From contig CM075941.1 of assembly GCA_038030265.1 (NCBI GenBank), positions 36,890,164 to 36,954,163 on the forward strand: a stretch of DNA of 64,000 bases, in the 5' to 3' direction. The stretch's first letter is position 1. Each line of letters begins with the position of its first letter. The notes under the pieces are model-generated. The model ran no database searches. It saw only the letters and a list, made by a program, of their open reading frames with translations, and was not told the DNA's origin. The position numbers were made by a program, and so were the translations under genes. The DNA is from Corythucha ciliata. Its lineage: Eukaryota > Arthropoda > Insecta > Hemiptera > Tingidae. This document shows, piece by piece, positions 1 to 11,747 of the stretch.

Positions 1-1100
1 CTTCAACGCGCATCAGTCAGTGCGCAGGTTATTTATTTTATTTTGTGCCGAAACCGAAGGCTGTTTTCATCTAATTTCAAAATTCGAAGAAATGACTTCA
101 GGAAAAGTGGCAAGTTCAAGAAACTGTTATAATATTTATGTGACTGAGTATGAATTTACTGACATTAAGGGTACTATCGGATTATTATCGTCGCGATTCT
201 TACATAATTTAGCAGTAATTATTTGCTAATTAAATAACGATCACCCTATTTTACATTTATTTCCACTAAAATTTTTTATTAGTTTAAAAATCGCTGTATT
301 CCTTAGTTTATTGACCTTTCAGAACGTTTTTCCACGGTATTCTTGACATCCCCCTCGAAGGGCAGGCAGTAATACAAGTAATAAAACAACAAAGAAGGTA
401 TGCAAAAAAACGCAGCGCGTGAGGGAAACCACTGGCCTTCACCTTGTCAGGCATGTCTGTCTTGCTTGTTGGTTCTAGTAACGACGTTATCATATTATTG
501 TGGTGCTGTGTTTGGTGGGAATAAGTGGCACAATTAATTTCACACTATTTTTGATCATTGAATATTCCGAAAAAAAAAACGTCCTCAGGTAGTGGACTGT
601 ATGCCTAGTTTGATTAATGTATTTGAAGCTTGATAATCTAGCCTGGAAAAACACGGCAAGAGCCTTTTCTATGAACTGGACTACACTACACCATTCAAAT
701 ATTGTCTTTGAAATGTGCAGTGTATGTATAAAAATGTTGAATTAGCGGGTCCCAGCAAAACAGTATGTTTGCTAAAGGTTTCCTGGGGGCTTATTCTGTA
801 AGGCGATAGCAATAGCAGTTTCGAATAACATGTCTTTTTCTAGGATTAACATATCACTACGTGGTATTCACTAACCTAGTGGTATTTCTACGGCCGCCAT
901 CTTCCACTAGCGATATCTTTTTCGTGGCGATTTTTAAACACACCCTTCTACCCTGTTGTTATATTTTGAAGTTCGATGGAGATATCGTTTTCTAGTTTAT
1001 CAGCCGTGATAACAAGAGAACTTGTGATAACCGATTACGTGTCGAGAAGTGAGATCGTTGAAAATATTTTCGTGTTTCGTTTACCGTTGCCTTCTTTTTT
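1..1100. other. No gene recognised
   Basis: AT-rich sequence with only short open frames that I do not recognise. The last ~250 bases lead into the HARBI1-like relic and may be its 5' flank or part of its transposon, but I see no terminal inverted repeat. Confidence 0.4.
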
Positions 1101-1109
1101 TAATCCAAC

Positions 1110-1654
1110 ATGTCGCGAGGTGCAATGTTTATTGAAGCGGTACGTTTAGTCGATCGTGGCCCTGATTCTGCGAGGGATAGAACTTTTGTTCTTTTGAGGC
1201 GGCAATTGCGTGATGCCCTGGACCCCTTCACCCTAGGCGAAACTGAGTTTCGAAAGAATTTTCGACTCAGTCGTGAGGGTGCTAGGGTCCTCGTCAACGA
1301 ATTGACCCCTTTTTACTCAAAAATCAGAAGCACTCGAATAAGTCCCGTTTACCAAGTGAGTCTCTTTGATAATTAGCACGTCTTCAAACTTTATTCTTGA
1401 AACTTAGCGAAGACGGTATCTTTCCAGCAGCGGTAATGTTTTTTTCATGTTTCAGATATTGTGTGCATTGCAATTTTCTTGCAAACGGTTCGTACCAAAG
1501 AGTCGTGGGCAATAATCTGTTGGCATCTATGAGCCAGCCTTCAGTGAGCCGCTGCATACGCAGATTTTTAGTCATTATGCCAAGAAGGATGACGTCTAAA
1601 TGGGTGTCTTTTCCTAAAAACGACGTGGAAAAAGAAACGGCCAGAAGAGGGTGA
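1110..1654 (+). pseudogene. HARBI1-like (PIF/Harbinger) transposase/nuclease relic
   Basis: The first exon (1110-1355, 82 codons from ATG) reads like the N-terminus of HARBI1 nucleases: a DPFTLGETEFRKNFRLSRE block followed by ISPVYQ. A GTGAGT donor follows at 1356. An acceptor TTTCAG ends at 1455, and the next exon continues with ILCALQF, then after a one-base slip in a T run (~1473-1476) with LANGSYQRVVG and SQPSVSRCI, the family's helix-turn-helix-like region, up to a stop at 1654. HARBI1 proteins are usually near 350 residues. The catalytic DDE part (GVIGAIDGTH-type block) is absent, so this is a truncated, frameshifted copy. In autonomous Harbinger elements the protein cuts and joins DNA; HARBI1 itself is a domesticated relative of unclear role. 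A host-gene reading is unlikely given the frameshift. Confidence 0.75.
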
Positions 1655-1899
1655 TGTCTTTTGTCTAGTAGCCTACTACGTAGCAGATTATTCATTATAG
1701 TAGCTCTGTTCGTTGGCTGCTTCTGCAAATAAAACAGAATAAACAAAGCACACCAATTATATCTATTGGTTAAAATGCTTGTTCCCACAAAATACTCTGC
1801 GGAACCCAGTGACGGACCTAAAGAAATCAGGGCCCGGTGCTGAAACCTTCATTGTGGTAGTTTCTAAATGAACAAAGAACATAACATTTACGTTGCGTG

Positions 1900-2610
1900 A
1901 AATAATGACTTTTTCTCAATTTTACATGAGGTTAATTGCCTCTAAAAATCAATATTCAGCGTTTTCTCAAATTTAGCTGTGAAAGACAGCTTTTCCCAAT
2001 GTTATCTGTGAATCAACTACTTTTTCCATTTTAGCCGCGAATTAGGAATTTCCCCAAACTTTATTCGCGAATTATCGCCTTTCTCAATTTTATCCACGAT
2101 TGAGCGCTTTATTCTCTCATTTTTAGTACTTTGGGAAATGAACTTATACGAACGCTTTCCTGATTTCAGCCGCGAATGAGCGCTTTTTCATAATTTTAGC
2201 AGAATATATAAGTTTTTTCCCAATTTTAGCCGCGTATTAGCGATTTTTTCACTTTCCGCCACGTATTAGCGATTTTCTGAATCTTATCTGATGCTCAGCA
2301 GTTTTTGTCAATTCTATCAGAAAATTCGCGTTTTTAAAACTTTATCCGCGTATTTGGGCTCTTACTCACTTTTGGCCGTGAATTAGAAAATCCACTAATT
2401 AACTTTTTCTCAGTTTTAGCTGTGAATGAGCGCTTTGTCTTCACTTTACAGCCGCGAATTAGCGACTTTTCACAATTTTAGTCGTGAAGTAGAGTTTTTA
2501 TCATTTGGGCCTAATAATCAGCGTTTTACTCATTTATAGCCGTGCATTAGAGCACTTCTCCAATTTTAACTACAAATTTGATCCGTGAATAGGCGCTTTT
2601 GCCCCCATTG
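1900..2610 (+). repeat. Diverged ~33-bp repeat array, plus orientation
   Basis: About twenty imperfect copies of a unit with core CTCAATTTTAGCCGCGAATT followed by AGCG and a T run. Spacing is roughly 30-36 bp and copies differ by many substitutions, so the array is old. The same unit recurs at many places in the window in both orientations. Confidence 0.85.
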
Positions 2611-3049
2611 CATCCGCGATTTATGGTGCGTTTATATGGTTTGGGCTTCACTGTGGTTGAATTTTTTTGGTAATCGGAGCTTTGGTGTGGTCGGTGTGAT
2701 TGGAGGTTTATTGTGGTTGAAGCCTTTTGAGGTTGGTACTTTGCTGTGGTTTGGACTTGGAGCCTATCTGTGGGTTGGAGTAGGAGCTTTTGGCTTCTTT
2801 CCTGCGTGAGCGAGAATCGCTGTGATTTCAGCGATTTTCACGAAGAGGGTGATAATCGTTTACAGCGTAAACCGCCCGTGCAGGCCTATCATTGCGTTTT
2901 GGTAATTTCTGTGACCACGTATCATCATTTTTACCCGAGAAAATACCTAAAAAAAGAGTTCAGAAGATTATTATGAAAATAGCCCGACATACTCTACAAA
3001 CGCTGAACCCGCACAAACGCCTTACTCACGGTTAACACTGAAAAACAAA
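2611..3049. other. Spacer between two opposed arrays, no gene
   Basis: A G/T-rich stretch (2620-2810) repeats TGGTTTGG/GGTTGAAG-like words and opens a low-complexity Gly/Leu/Trp frame, which I judge non-coding. It separates a plus-oriented array from a minus-oriented one. Confidence 0.4.
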
Positions 3050-3470
3050 AAATCAATAATTAGCGCGGCTAAAAATAAGGAAAACTCTAAATTTCACCTC
3101 AAATTGAGAAAAATGGCTAATTCGCGGCTGAAAATTGAGCAAAAAGCCAATTTGTAGCCAAAATTGATAAAAATCGCGATATCAATTGTTAATTGAAGAG
3201 CTGACTGAAACCTTCATCTGTTTCATGATAAAATATTTCGTCATGGTTCGCAGATTATTTTTCTAAATCAGTTCTTTAAATTTCTGAATCGGGAATTGAT
3301 AAAGCGGGCCTATAAACGCTAATTTTACGTTCAAATTCAGAAAAGTGAAAATTCTCTGCTGAAAATTGAGTAAAAGCGCTAATTCGCGGTTGAAATGGAC
3401 AAAGATCCCAATAAATGTTCAAAATTGAAAATACGCCGATTCTCGGATTCTGAATTCAACTTATTTGTGG
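3050..3470 (-). repeat. Diverged ~33-bp repeat array, minus orientation
   Basis: Copies of the reverse complement of the unit (core GCTAATTCGCGGCTAAAATT, then GAG and an A run). With the array at 1900-2610 it forms an inverted pair around a ~440-bp spacer. Confidence 0.8.
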
Positions 3471-3590
3471 CTAAAAGTGAGAAAAGGCACTAATACAGAG
3501 CAGATAGTAAGGGGCCCGGGCCCCGGTAGGTGAAGGTCCGCCAGCGGTTGTGAAATGTACTTTTCCCTCTGAGCCAAATTGCCCATTAGG

Positions 3591-4207
3591 TGGGCATACA
3601 CGAGCAGATATCTGCGGTAGATTTCATGTTTTTGACAGATATCGGTGGTGAAAATTTGCTCGTTAGTGGGCAAGAAACGACGACAGATCAACCGTGATCG
3701 GCCAACCGATATCGGTGGGAGTTCAAATCCGTCAGATGTGGTCTGTAGTCCCCCACTAATCAACCGATTTCTTATGAGAGATATCTGGCAGACATAGATC
3801 GTCCGATTTCGAATCTGGCGTCGCCCCTTAACGCAACGATTTTAACCACCGAAACTTCACTGAACATGATTGTATTTTCTATTATTTTTATCATACCTAT
3901 GTATGGGTCAAGCTTTTTGCTCCCTCTACTAGTTTTCTAACTTCATATCTGCCACCGATCTCAAATATCTTTCGAACCCAACCGATAAATGAAATCTGTC
4001 AGATTTTTTTCCGCAACAGATCTCAATCTGCCTGATGTGCCCCCACTAACGAGCAGATTTGATCGGGTAACAGATATCGGTCGCAGATAACTTTTGTACG
4101 TTAAGGGGCGACGACCGATCTCATCGTTTGCTCTAGATCGCTAACGATAACTGTTGAAAATATCGGCCGATCAAATCTGTCAGAATTATCTGCCCGGGTA
4201 TGGGCCA
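3591..4207. mobile_element. Inverted-repeat (foldback/MITE-like) element
   Basis: The two ends are imperfect reverse complements: GGGCATAC...GCAGAT at the left and the complement of GGCCCATAC...GGGCAGAT at the right. Deeper in the arms, TTTGCTCGTTAGTGGG (about 3656) is matched by its complement near 4040, and CGTCGCCCCTTAACG (about 3820) is matched near 4100. The word AGATATCGGT recurs inside. No coding capacity is visible. Confidence 0.6.
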
Positions 4208-4219
4208 CTATTGAGCACA

Positions 4220-4600
4220 TTGAAATATAATTTTCGAAGGGGTTAGCCATTCAAAGCCAAATTTCGTGGATTTGGACCCAGAAGAACCAAATTTCTCGGG
4301 TTTTAATCACCCAAAAAGACCAACCAGGAGGACGAAACAGTTGATTCCAGAGTCACATTCCTCTTCTTTCTGGTCTTGACTGGTATTTTCTTGGTTAGAT
4401 GGCTAGAATTGACAGTTTTCACCCTTTTAAGCCCAAATTTCAAAGATTTGGCCCTTTGAAAAATACATTTTGAAGGATTGTTTCCCTCAAAATCCAAATT
4501 TGCGGGGTTGACTCATTAAAAAGTCATATTTCACAGGGTTCAAGATATCAATTTCACACGTTTGTGGCCTTCATAGAAGCAATTTCGCGGATTCGGCACT
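4220..4600. repeat. Second degenerate repeat family (~45-bp spacing)
   Basis: Irregular copies of an A-rich motif around CCAAATTTCGCGG/GGTTTGG. Similar text recurs at 18770-18990, 31930-32190 and 57180-57540, so it is dispersed and distinct from the ~33-bp unit. Confidence 0.5.
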
Positions 4601-5539
4601 AACCCCAATTCCAACCCCCCTTTTGGGGGGGAACCCAATTTTGTTGTTTTGGTAAATTCGAGAACCAATTCCACTTTTGGCTTCATAAATCAAGCAACTG
4701 CGGTGGTTATATTTGGCTCTTTCAAAGCCAAAAGTTTGTAGGTCGGGCTGGTGAACCTGAATCATGTTGTGGAAGATGTGAAGGATAATTTTAGGAGGCA
4801 AATTCAACACGAAGCCATTTTTTTCTCGATTCCTCAAACATCGGATTGGGGGAGCGCTGCTCCCCCAACTAGAGCATTGCGGGAGCATTCCTAGAGCATT
4901 GCGGGAGCATTCGCTGACCCTGAACCCCACTTCCGCCGCCACTGCCTGCGAGTATACCAACCAGCCAAAATAAAAATAAAGTCGACGAAAATTCGATTTG
5001 CAACGGTCTGTGTAGGGTACTCCTAAAAGGGGAAGAGCAAGACTCGAAAACTCCATTTTACCACTTGGCTCTTATAATTCTTGGTCGAGCATGGCAATTT
5101 CAAGTTATGGAAAACTTACCCCGTTGAAGTGTATCCAGATATTTTAAAAAATACAAAAAGGTAAAAAAAAAGTTGAAATAAATTTGCCTCTATGGAGGCC
5201 CGAGCCCACTTGGCCTCCCCCTTTAATCCACCCATGTGTCAGTAAATTTTTCATTAACTTTTTCGAACATATGTTTTGAATGAAATTCACATAATGTATT
5301 GGTAATAATAGGTTTGCTCCGCCACATTGGTCATTTCATTTCAATTTAGTTATGGATTAGCACTTTTTCTTAGTCTTAACCTTAATCTTAACCTTTACAC
5401 CTCCTTTAAGGGCTTCAAAACAGATCACACATTTTTATAAACCATCAAATTTTTCAACTCCTTTAGTTAAGGCTTTGTAAATGATGGTTTCTGAATACGG
5501 CCCTTAGCCTCGAAGTATCCTGTAGAAGACACGGATTGG
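4601..5539. other. No gene recognised
   Basis: The 161-codon minus frame at 4571-5056 has no recognisable domain and spans repeat sequence; I do not support it as a gene. A word near 4925 (CCGCCGCCACTGCC) is shared with 7885, suggesting transposon debris. Confidence 0.4.
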
Positions 5540-6020
5540 CGTTTTCTCAATTTCAGCCGCAAATAAGTGATTTTTTTCATTTTTATCCGCAAGTTAATTT
5601 TTTTCCTACTGGTTATTCGCGAATTAGCGCTTTCACTTAATTTCATCGACGGTTTGGGCGATTTTTCTCAATTTTAGCCACGGGCTTGGCCCACAAACAG
5701 CACATTAGCGGTTTTTTGGTACATTTTAGCCGTGAAATTGCCACTATACACCAAGAATAAACGATTTTTTCTAAATTATGGTCTGAAAGTTGCATCGAGA
5801 AACCAGGAATGAGCGCCTTTTTTTGCAGTTTTAGCCACAAATATTAGCACTTTTTCCAACTTTTTTGCCGCATACTCGCCCCAACATCGGCACATTAGAG
5901 CGCCTTCTCAATTTTATCTGCTTAAAGACCTAAAGAAACTAGGGAATCAGCGTATTGTCTCTATTTTAGCCGCGAATTTGCTTCCAGAAGGCACACATTT
6001 TTTCAATTTTAGCCGTCAGA
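5540..6020 (+). repeat. Diverged ~33-bp repeat array, plus orientation
   Basis: Repeated TCAATTTTAGCCGC-type cores separated by 30-45 bp with T runs, more degraded than the 47-kb array. Confidence 0.75.
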
Positions 6021-6409
6021 ATTGCCTTTCGTGGGCTCGATCGAGTATTCAGCAGCCACACTGTTGATCATCGTTAACGTTCTATTCTCCAAGCCGGATG
6101 GGCTAAAAATCGTCGAAAGGAGCCAAGTCACTGTCCAATCGTGTTCCAAAACACCTTGTCACGTGCCTAAATCTTTGAACATGAACCTAAAAAAAATCAT
6201 TTTTCCATATTTAAGCATTTCGGGGGCATTCTCTGATAGGTGCCCCGGGGAGGTCCGACCCCCTCACCCTTACCACGGTATACGCTACTTTTCACGGCAT
6301 AATCTTGCTCTTTCACACTAAGTTTCTGCTCTGAATAGTGCGAATACGCTATTTTATGGCCCATGTAGCCGATTTATCATATAACACGTCACTTATCTAG
6401 TAAAACTGT

Positions 6410-7675
6410 GTCTTTAAGACACTGAAAAAATTTGAAATTACCGTTCTAGTTTTTTGAACAGTGAATGGCAAAACAGTGAAAACAACTTAAATAAAAGTGA
6501 AAATAACTAAAATATTCAGCCTTCTTAACCTTTTAGATGGGTGAAAAATACTTAGCAAGAAAGGTAAATTACCTAAAGAGTGCAGTTAACTGTTCACCTA
6601 GTAATTAATACCACCGAACGGTGAAAACTACCGTTTAAAACTCAGTGTATTGGACCGTTCTGAATAAACAGTGAAATTTACTGGTGAACAGTGGTGGAAA
6701 AGGTGAATGAAATAAACCTATGCCTCGGTCATCAGCGCTCCAATTCACAAGTTCACTGACTACCAGAGATGCCAACCTTCACAGCCTCTGCTGGAGCAGC
6801 TTCCATTATCCTACTATCACCCTTTATCCCTGTTAAACTCCGGGACTCTAAAATTAATGTAAAAATACCCTTCAAACTGTACGTACGTAATTAAATCTTT
6901 CCATAAAAATATTTATATGTTCTCATTAAATCGAGGGTAAGTAGCTGTTAACACAACGCCTCAAGAACACTTAATAAATCAGATCTCTTCCAAGTTCCAA
7001 TACGATCTCGCTCTCTTCTTCTCTCAACTCTTGCCGACCTATCAAGGCTCGAACCCTTGGGTGCTTGGGTGCCCTGTCGGCAGTTGTTTCCTGTCAAACC
7101 ACACGCACTAGCACTACTCACTCTAATTTCGTCGAGACCTCGAACATCACCACTACCTCGACGACCGACGAGTCTAGGTGTGCATCACTCAAAAGAGGTG
7201 AAAATCACTGTTTTTGGAGGTTGATAAACAGTGAAAAACACTGGGTCTTTAGTGCATTTGATTGATAGAACTAGGCGCATAACACTCAAAAGACGGTGAA
7301 AATAACCGTTTGGAGGTTATGGTTACAGTGAAAAATACTGAGCCCTCAGTGTGGTGCACCGATGACTCTAGGTGTACTACACTTAAAATAGGTGAAAATC
7401 ACCGTTTTGGAGGTTAGGAAAGTTTTGAAAAATACTGGGCTTTCAGTGTGATTCACTGACGAGCCTAGGTGTACGTCACTCAAAAGACAGTAAAAATTAT
7501 TTTGTCCTTCGTAGTTATTTTCACCGTTGCACTAAGTAAAATTTACCGTTTTGAGTGTACCGTTTAGGATCGGTGATTTTCACTTGCCTGATAGTTGGTT
7601 GCAAAATAACCTATACAAACGGTTAAAAACACCTATTTTCGGTGTTTTTTACTGCCATTTTCTTTCAGTGCGACT
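6410..7675. mobile_element. Possible non-autonomous element with 97-bp tandem repeats
   Basis: The left side has GACACTGAAAAAATTTGAAA near 6418 and the right side has the complementary sense TTTCTTTCAGTGCGAC near 7660, suggesting imperfect terminal inverted repeats. The interior is filled with short palindromic words of the GGTGAAAATCACC and CAGTGAAAAACACTG type. Boundaries are tentative. Confidence 0.45.
7169..7510. repeat. 97-bp tandem repeat, about 3.5 copies
   Basis: The landmark CTAGGTG/CTAGGCG occurs at 7174, 7271, 7368 and 7465, an exact 97-bp period. Each unit carries two interrupted palindromes, GGTGAAAATCACC-like and CAGTGAAAAACACTG-like, and units differ by many substitutions. Confidence 0.85.
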
Positions 7676-9583
7676 CAAATTACCCCGGAAAATTAACTCA
7701 GATACAAGAGAATTTCATGAAGAGGCGGTAAATTTGGTGAAGGATTTGGAATTTTTGCCTCAAGAATTGTATTTTTGCACGTGTAGACTGTAGACATAAT
7801 TGATTCGAAGAATGGTATTTTCTAGGGGAGGGGGGGGGGTTAAATCTGAACTGCTCAGATTCTTGCTCACCCAATGCCGGCTGACTTCCGCCGCCACTGC
7901 TCGCAGGCGTGGATCCAGAGGGGGGCGCGCGCCCGGTATGACCCCTTCATCCTGGAACAAACAAAAACACTTCCTATTCTTATCACAATGTTCATTTAAC
8001 TTCAGCTTGAAAATCAGTCTCGCCCAATGGCGCGTTTATTTTTTCAACATGTTTTGATTCGACCCGGTAAGCGGGTTATGAGTCCTGATTCCTGAGTCCC
8101 TCAGAAGTGTGTGTGTGTCGTGTGACTCGTGAGCGTGGTGTGACTCGTGTGGGTGGTGTGACTGGGGATATTGACGAGTGAACGGCGAGCAAGGCGAGAT
8201 TCTCCGCGACTTCTCGGTGATTACTTTTTTGGTGTCGACTTTTCTGGTGTTCCTCACTTTGTGTGACTCTGTTTTCTAACCTTGGCCGTGTGTGTCAGGC
8301 CGTTCTCTTCTGATGTGGTGTAAGTTGACGGTATGTTCTTTCTGTGTCACTTGTCGTGTTTCCGTGTTCTGGTATCACTAGCGATCCTCCTTGCCCCCGC
8401 GAAAGTTTACTCTTTCTTTTTCGTGTCTTTCTGATCTCGTGCCCGATCTAGACTGACTGACTTTGGGAATGTTTTTGCCGTAGAGGTAGACTACATAGAG
8501 GGAACCTCGATGGGGAAGGGGTGTTGGAGGGGGTTCTTATGGACCACATTGATGAAGTGTGGAAGTGCGGGGATGTCCCTTATTTTTATAACCTGCACAA
8601 CGTAAACTTCTCTAAAACACAAAATTTTTATATTTTATTTGTAATCATTCCCGTTGGCTTAATTAATTCCGTAAAATCTGTGATATTCGCGTGTATTCAT
8701 CTTGAGGAATTTTTTAAACTTATAATTTTGAATCAGTGGGACGAAATATGAACGATCGAACATGCATGCTCCGAAATATTCCATTCTATTCGAACATGAA
8801 AAAGCTTTACACAGCCGAACTCTTCTGGCGCAAAGGACGCGGCTCCTTCAAATTTCTCAATATGTGATCATTCGTCCCTCTCTGAACTGTTAGGGCGAGC
8901 GTCGGCCGAACGAACGCGGTTTCAGTGGAGCACAGGGGCTAGTACATCACAGGAACCACCACCGCCCGGGTTAGCCGCTCTTTCATGAATCGCGACGTTT
9001 ACGAGATACAAAAAACCGCTACCACATGAGCGTATGGGCTGCGAACAAGAATGAACCGTTTGTATTTCCGAAAAGCGAGGAGGTTTTCCCATTTCCGCTG
9101 CGCGAGGAAATGTGTAGAAGGAAATAGAGGGTGATTGAGGACACGAGACGAGTGAGCCTCTCTACGGCATGGCGTAGCCCTGCTATGTGCCATTCGTTTT
9201 TCTCAACACATAATTCGAAGTGGACTTCGACACCGAACGTTTTATTACCGAAGAAGATCCCTGAAATTTGGCACTCGGGCTCTGAAAGTTACAATATGTC
9301 TCATATTTTCTCTGTATCTTGAGTCGTCCAAATACATTTTCAAGAAAACTAAAACGCAAATTTTTATGTAATAATAATCGCCTTGTTTTGTTGAAACAAG
9401 GCTAGCTGATAGAATCAGATTTTAGATAAAACTAAAAAAAAGTTCACTCACTGACCAGAAAGGGAGGTTTTAATTTTATGAATTTGTTTATTTTAAGGGA
9501 CAGTAATATTATAACCGATTCATTTGCAATCATATTGGAGCAAGACTCCCTCTATGTTATATTATATCTATGGTTTTTGCCTT
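7676..9583. other. No gene recognised; short GT-rich repeat inside
   Basis: At 8118-8165 an 18-bp unit beginning GTGTGACTCGTG repeats about 2.5 times. At 7870-7950 there is GGCGTGGATCCAG text that also occurs at 19340 and looks like transposon end material. Open frames here are short and unrecognised. Confidence 0.4.
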
Positions 9584-9587
9584 TTAA

Positions 9588-9776
9588 GGGGTCCATAGAC
9601 GTACAATAAATATCGCGCAATAAATTTGTACAATATTTCGTTTCCAGATGTTTAGGGATAAAAAAATATGTTGTTCATTATATTGTGCAACCCATCAATA
9701 CAACCCACAAACGTTCAATTTTATTGTACAACCCCTATTATTGCGAAATATTATTGTACGTGTATATATGGGCCGC
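9588..9776. mobile_element. TTAA-type MITE (copy 1)
   Basis: Ends are imperfect inverted repeats: CCATAGACGTACAATAAAT at the left and its near complement up to CCCATATATACACGTACA at the right. The left flank is TTAA (9584-9587); the right flank is TTTA. A second copy in reverse orientation lies at 14818-14957. TTAA flanks suggest piggyBac-type mobilisation, which is inference. Confidence 0.75.
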
Positions 9777-10596
9777 TTTATACTTTTTTGTATACTATGT
9801 TTTATCCCAACCTCTCAATCATACGAGGAGGGGAACTTTTTTTTAAATAATTTTTTAGGGTAAATTTGGACAGGCGTCAGCTCGTCACAGGTAGACCTCA
9901 TTTGCGATCGAAAACACCCCATATAAGCCATGGTCCGAAAATCAAAACCCTTCGAGATATGATTTTTTAAACATCTTTTTAGGATATCATAATTTTCCTT
10001 GACTAAATGCGATTAACTCGCTTCCCATCTGACTTTCTGCAACTTTTGACGCTGGATTCGGGAAGAGCACACTCTTTTTTGTACAGCCGGGCGTAAAGAC
10101 TCAAAATTCGCCCGCTGCGGGAGAGCCTTGAGCGGGTGACATGAGGTTCATGTCGCCGGGCGTAAAGAAAAATATCAGCCCGCTCTGCGTCTTATTTTAG
10201 GTCTTTTGTTGTTGTTTTTTTTGTTTTTTTAATTATTCTTCCTAATTTTGTTTTTAAATTGTACATTAGCCATAAAAATACAAAAATAAGCTCTGTAAAT
10301 TACGCTGAGTGGCGATTAAAGTTCTCTCTGTATCAGCTACGTCATCCTTCTATTCGCTGGTTATAGTGTGTGTTCACTTCAGTTTATTAAGCAAACCATA
10401 TGCTATGCGTCTGTGGATTCTGTGCAACATATCAAAATGCTTCATTTTTCGAAGGAATTAATTTTATTGGTTGCATAGACGACTCCACAGATACGTAGCA
10501 CATAGCTTCTGAACGGGGCTTTAAAGACTGGTTTTTATGATTATTATTATAATAATTATGAACTTCGGCTGGACAAAAAATAGCGTACAACACTCG

Positions 10597-10696
10597 GGCG
10601 GTATTCCTCATTACGATCTCGGGCGACAACTGCCCTCGGCTTCACCTCGGGCACTTCCTGTCGCCCTCGACCGTTATGAGCATCATACCGCCCATG
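10597..10696. repeat. GC-rich 100-bp hairpin
   Basis: Outer GGGCGGTAT pairs with ATACCGCCC and inner GGGCGACA...GCCCTCGG pairs with CCTCGGGC...TGTCGCCC around a 5-base loop. It stands out against an AT-rich background. No function is implied. Confidence 0.7.
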
Positions 10697-10734
10697 GATC
10701 GTAATAATACTATTCTGTCAGGCCTCTCTATTTT

Positions 10735-11615
10735 CCGTGTCCTCGCAGCTCCTCCAAGTTGTGCGAAACGGAGGTTATTAATTTTTCAATAAAAGTCAAC
10801 CCCCACTTGTCCATACTAAATTTGCGCCTATCGACTTTCCATGGATCAGAAAAACTTCTTCAACGTGTCCCTTTCAAAATTACTCATGAGCGTTTGTTTA
10901 ATTAATTGGCGATTTTTCGGAAAAATGAACATTTTCTAGAAATAGTAGCGATTTTCTCATTCAAAATCGCATGTTTTTACCTGTAAATACGAACAATCCT
11001 TGCGAATTTCAGCAAGCTAAAAATCAGTAAAAAAGCAGTCCTCGGAATGGAACTGAATATGAACGCTCACCAAAGAGTCAAAAGATATTGTTCCGGCAGC
11101 TGGCTGTCGTCGCTGTCGAATAGAGTGCATTTCGTTACTACGAATTTCAGTGAATTAACGATTATTTGGCAGAACTTGGTAAATAAAAGTAAATTGTCAC
11201 ACGGAGTACAAATTGTTATCGAATAATCGCAAACTAACTGAAAACGTGGAACTTCGTAGTAGTGAAATGCACTTTATTCGACAGCCAGCAGCCGGAGCGA
11301 CATTTTTTGATACACTCCTCTACTCGCCTCTACTCAGAGGCGTTCACAGTTGGTTACATTCAATGGGCCACTTCAGGTGAGGTTTTCATGACGCAGAGCA
11401 TGCTGAAATTCACAAGGATTGCCGAAAAATCGCCAATTAATGAAACAAACGCTCATGAGTATGATTTTGAAAGGGATGCGTTGAAGAAGTTTTTCTGGTC
11501 CATGGGAAGCCGAGGCGCAGATTTAGTATGGACAAGTGGGGGTTGACTTTTATTGAAAATTATTAATCTCCGTTTCGCACAACTTGAAAGTGTTGCCGAG
11601 GACACAGGAAATAGC
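10735..11615. mobile_element. Foldback element, arms ~400 bp
   Basis: Arms 10735-11165 and 11215-11615 are imperfect reverse complements. Examples are AACCCCCACTTGTCCATACT paired near 11528, CTCATGAGCGTTTGTTT paired near 11445, and CTGTCGAATAGAGTGCATTT paired near 11270. The loop is about 50 bp near 11190. Short frames inside are arm sequence, not genes. Confidence 0.8.
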
Positions 11616-11747
11616 TACTTTTGACGAAAATAGCTAGGCCTATAGCCCCTTTTACACGAGTAAGTTTTTTGTTCAAAAATGTGAACAAACGGGCTTGTTG
11701 AAAAAACTTGACCGTGTAAAACCCTCAGTAGTTTTTTGTTCAAAAAA

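Noticed and set aside
1900..2610. Regularly spaced ~33-bp repeats resembling a CRISPR array.
   Set aside because: The sequence is eukaryotic, units are degenerate and contiguous without unique constant-length spacers, and copies occur in transposons.
4571..5056. 161-codon minus frame.
   Set aside because: It overlaps degenerate repeat text and transposon-like debris and shows no domain.
8036..8257. Minus frame with GIRTHNPLTGSNQ and a loop-like CTCATAACC plus GGGTCGAATC, resembling a tRNA-derived sequence.
   Set aside because: No A box at a sensible distance and no foldable acceptor or D arm; too weak to call a SINE or tRNA.
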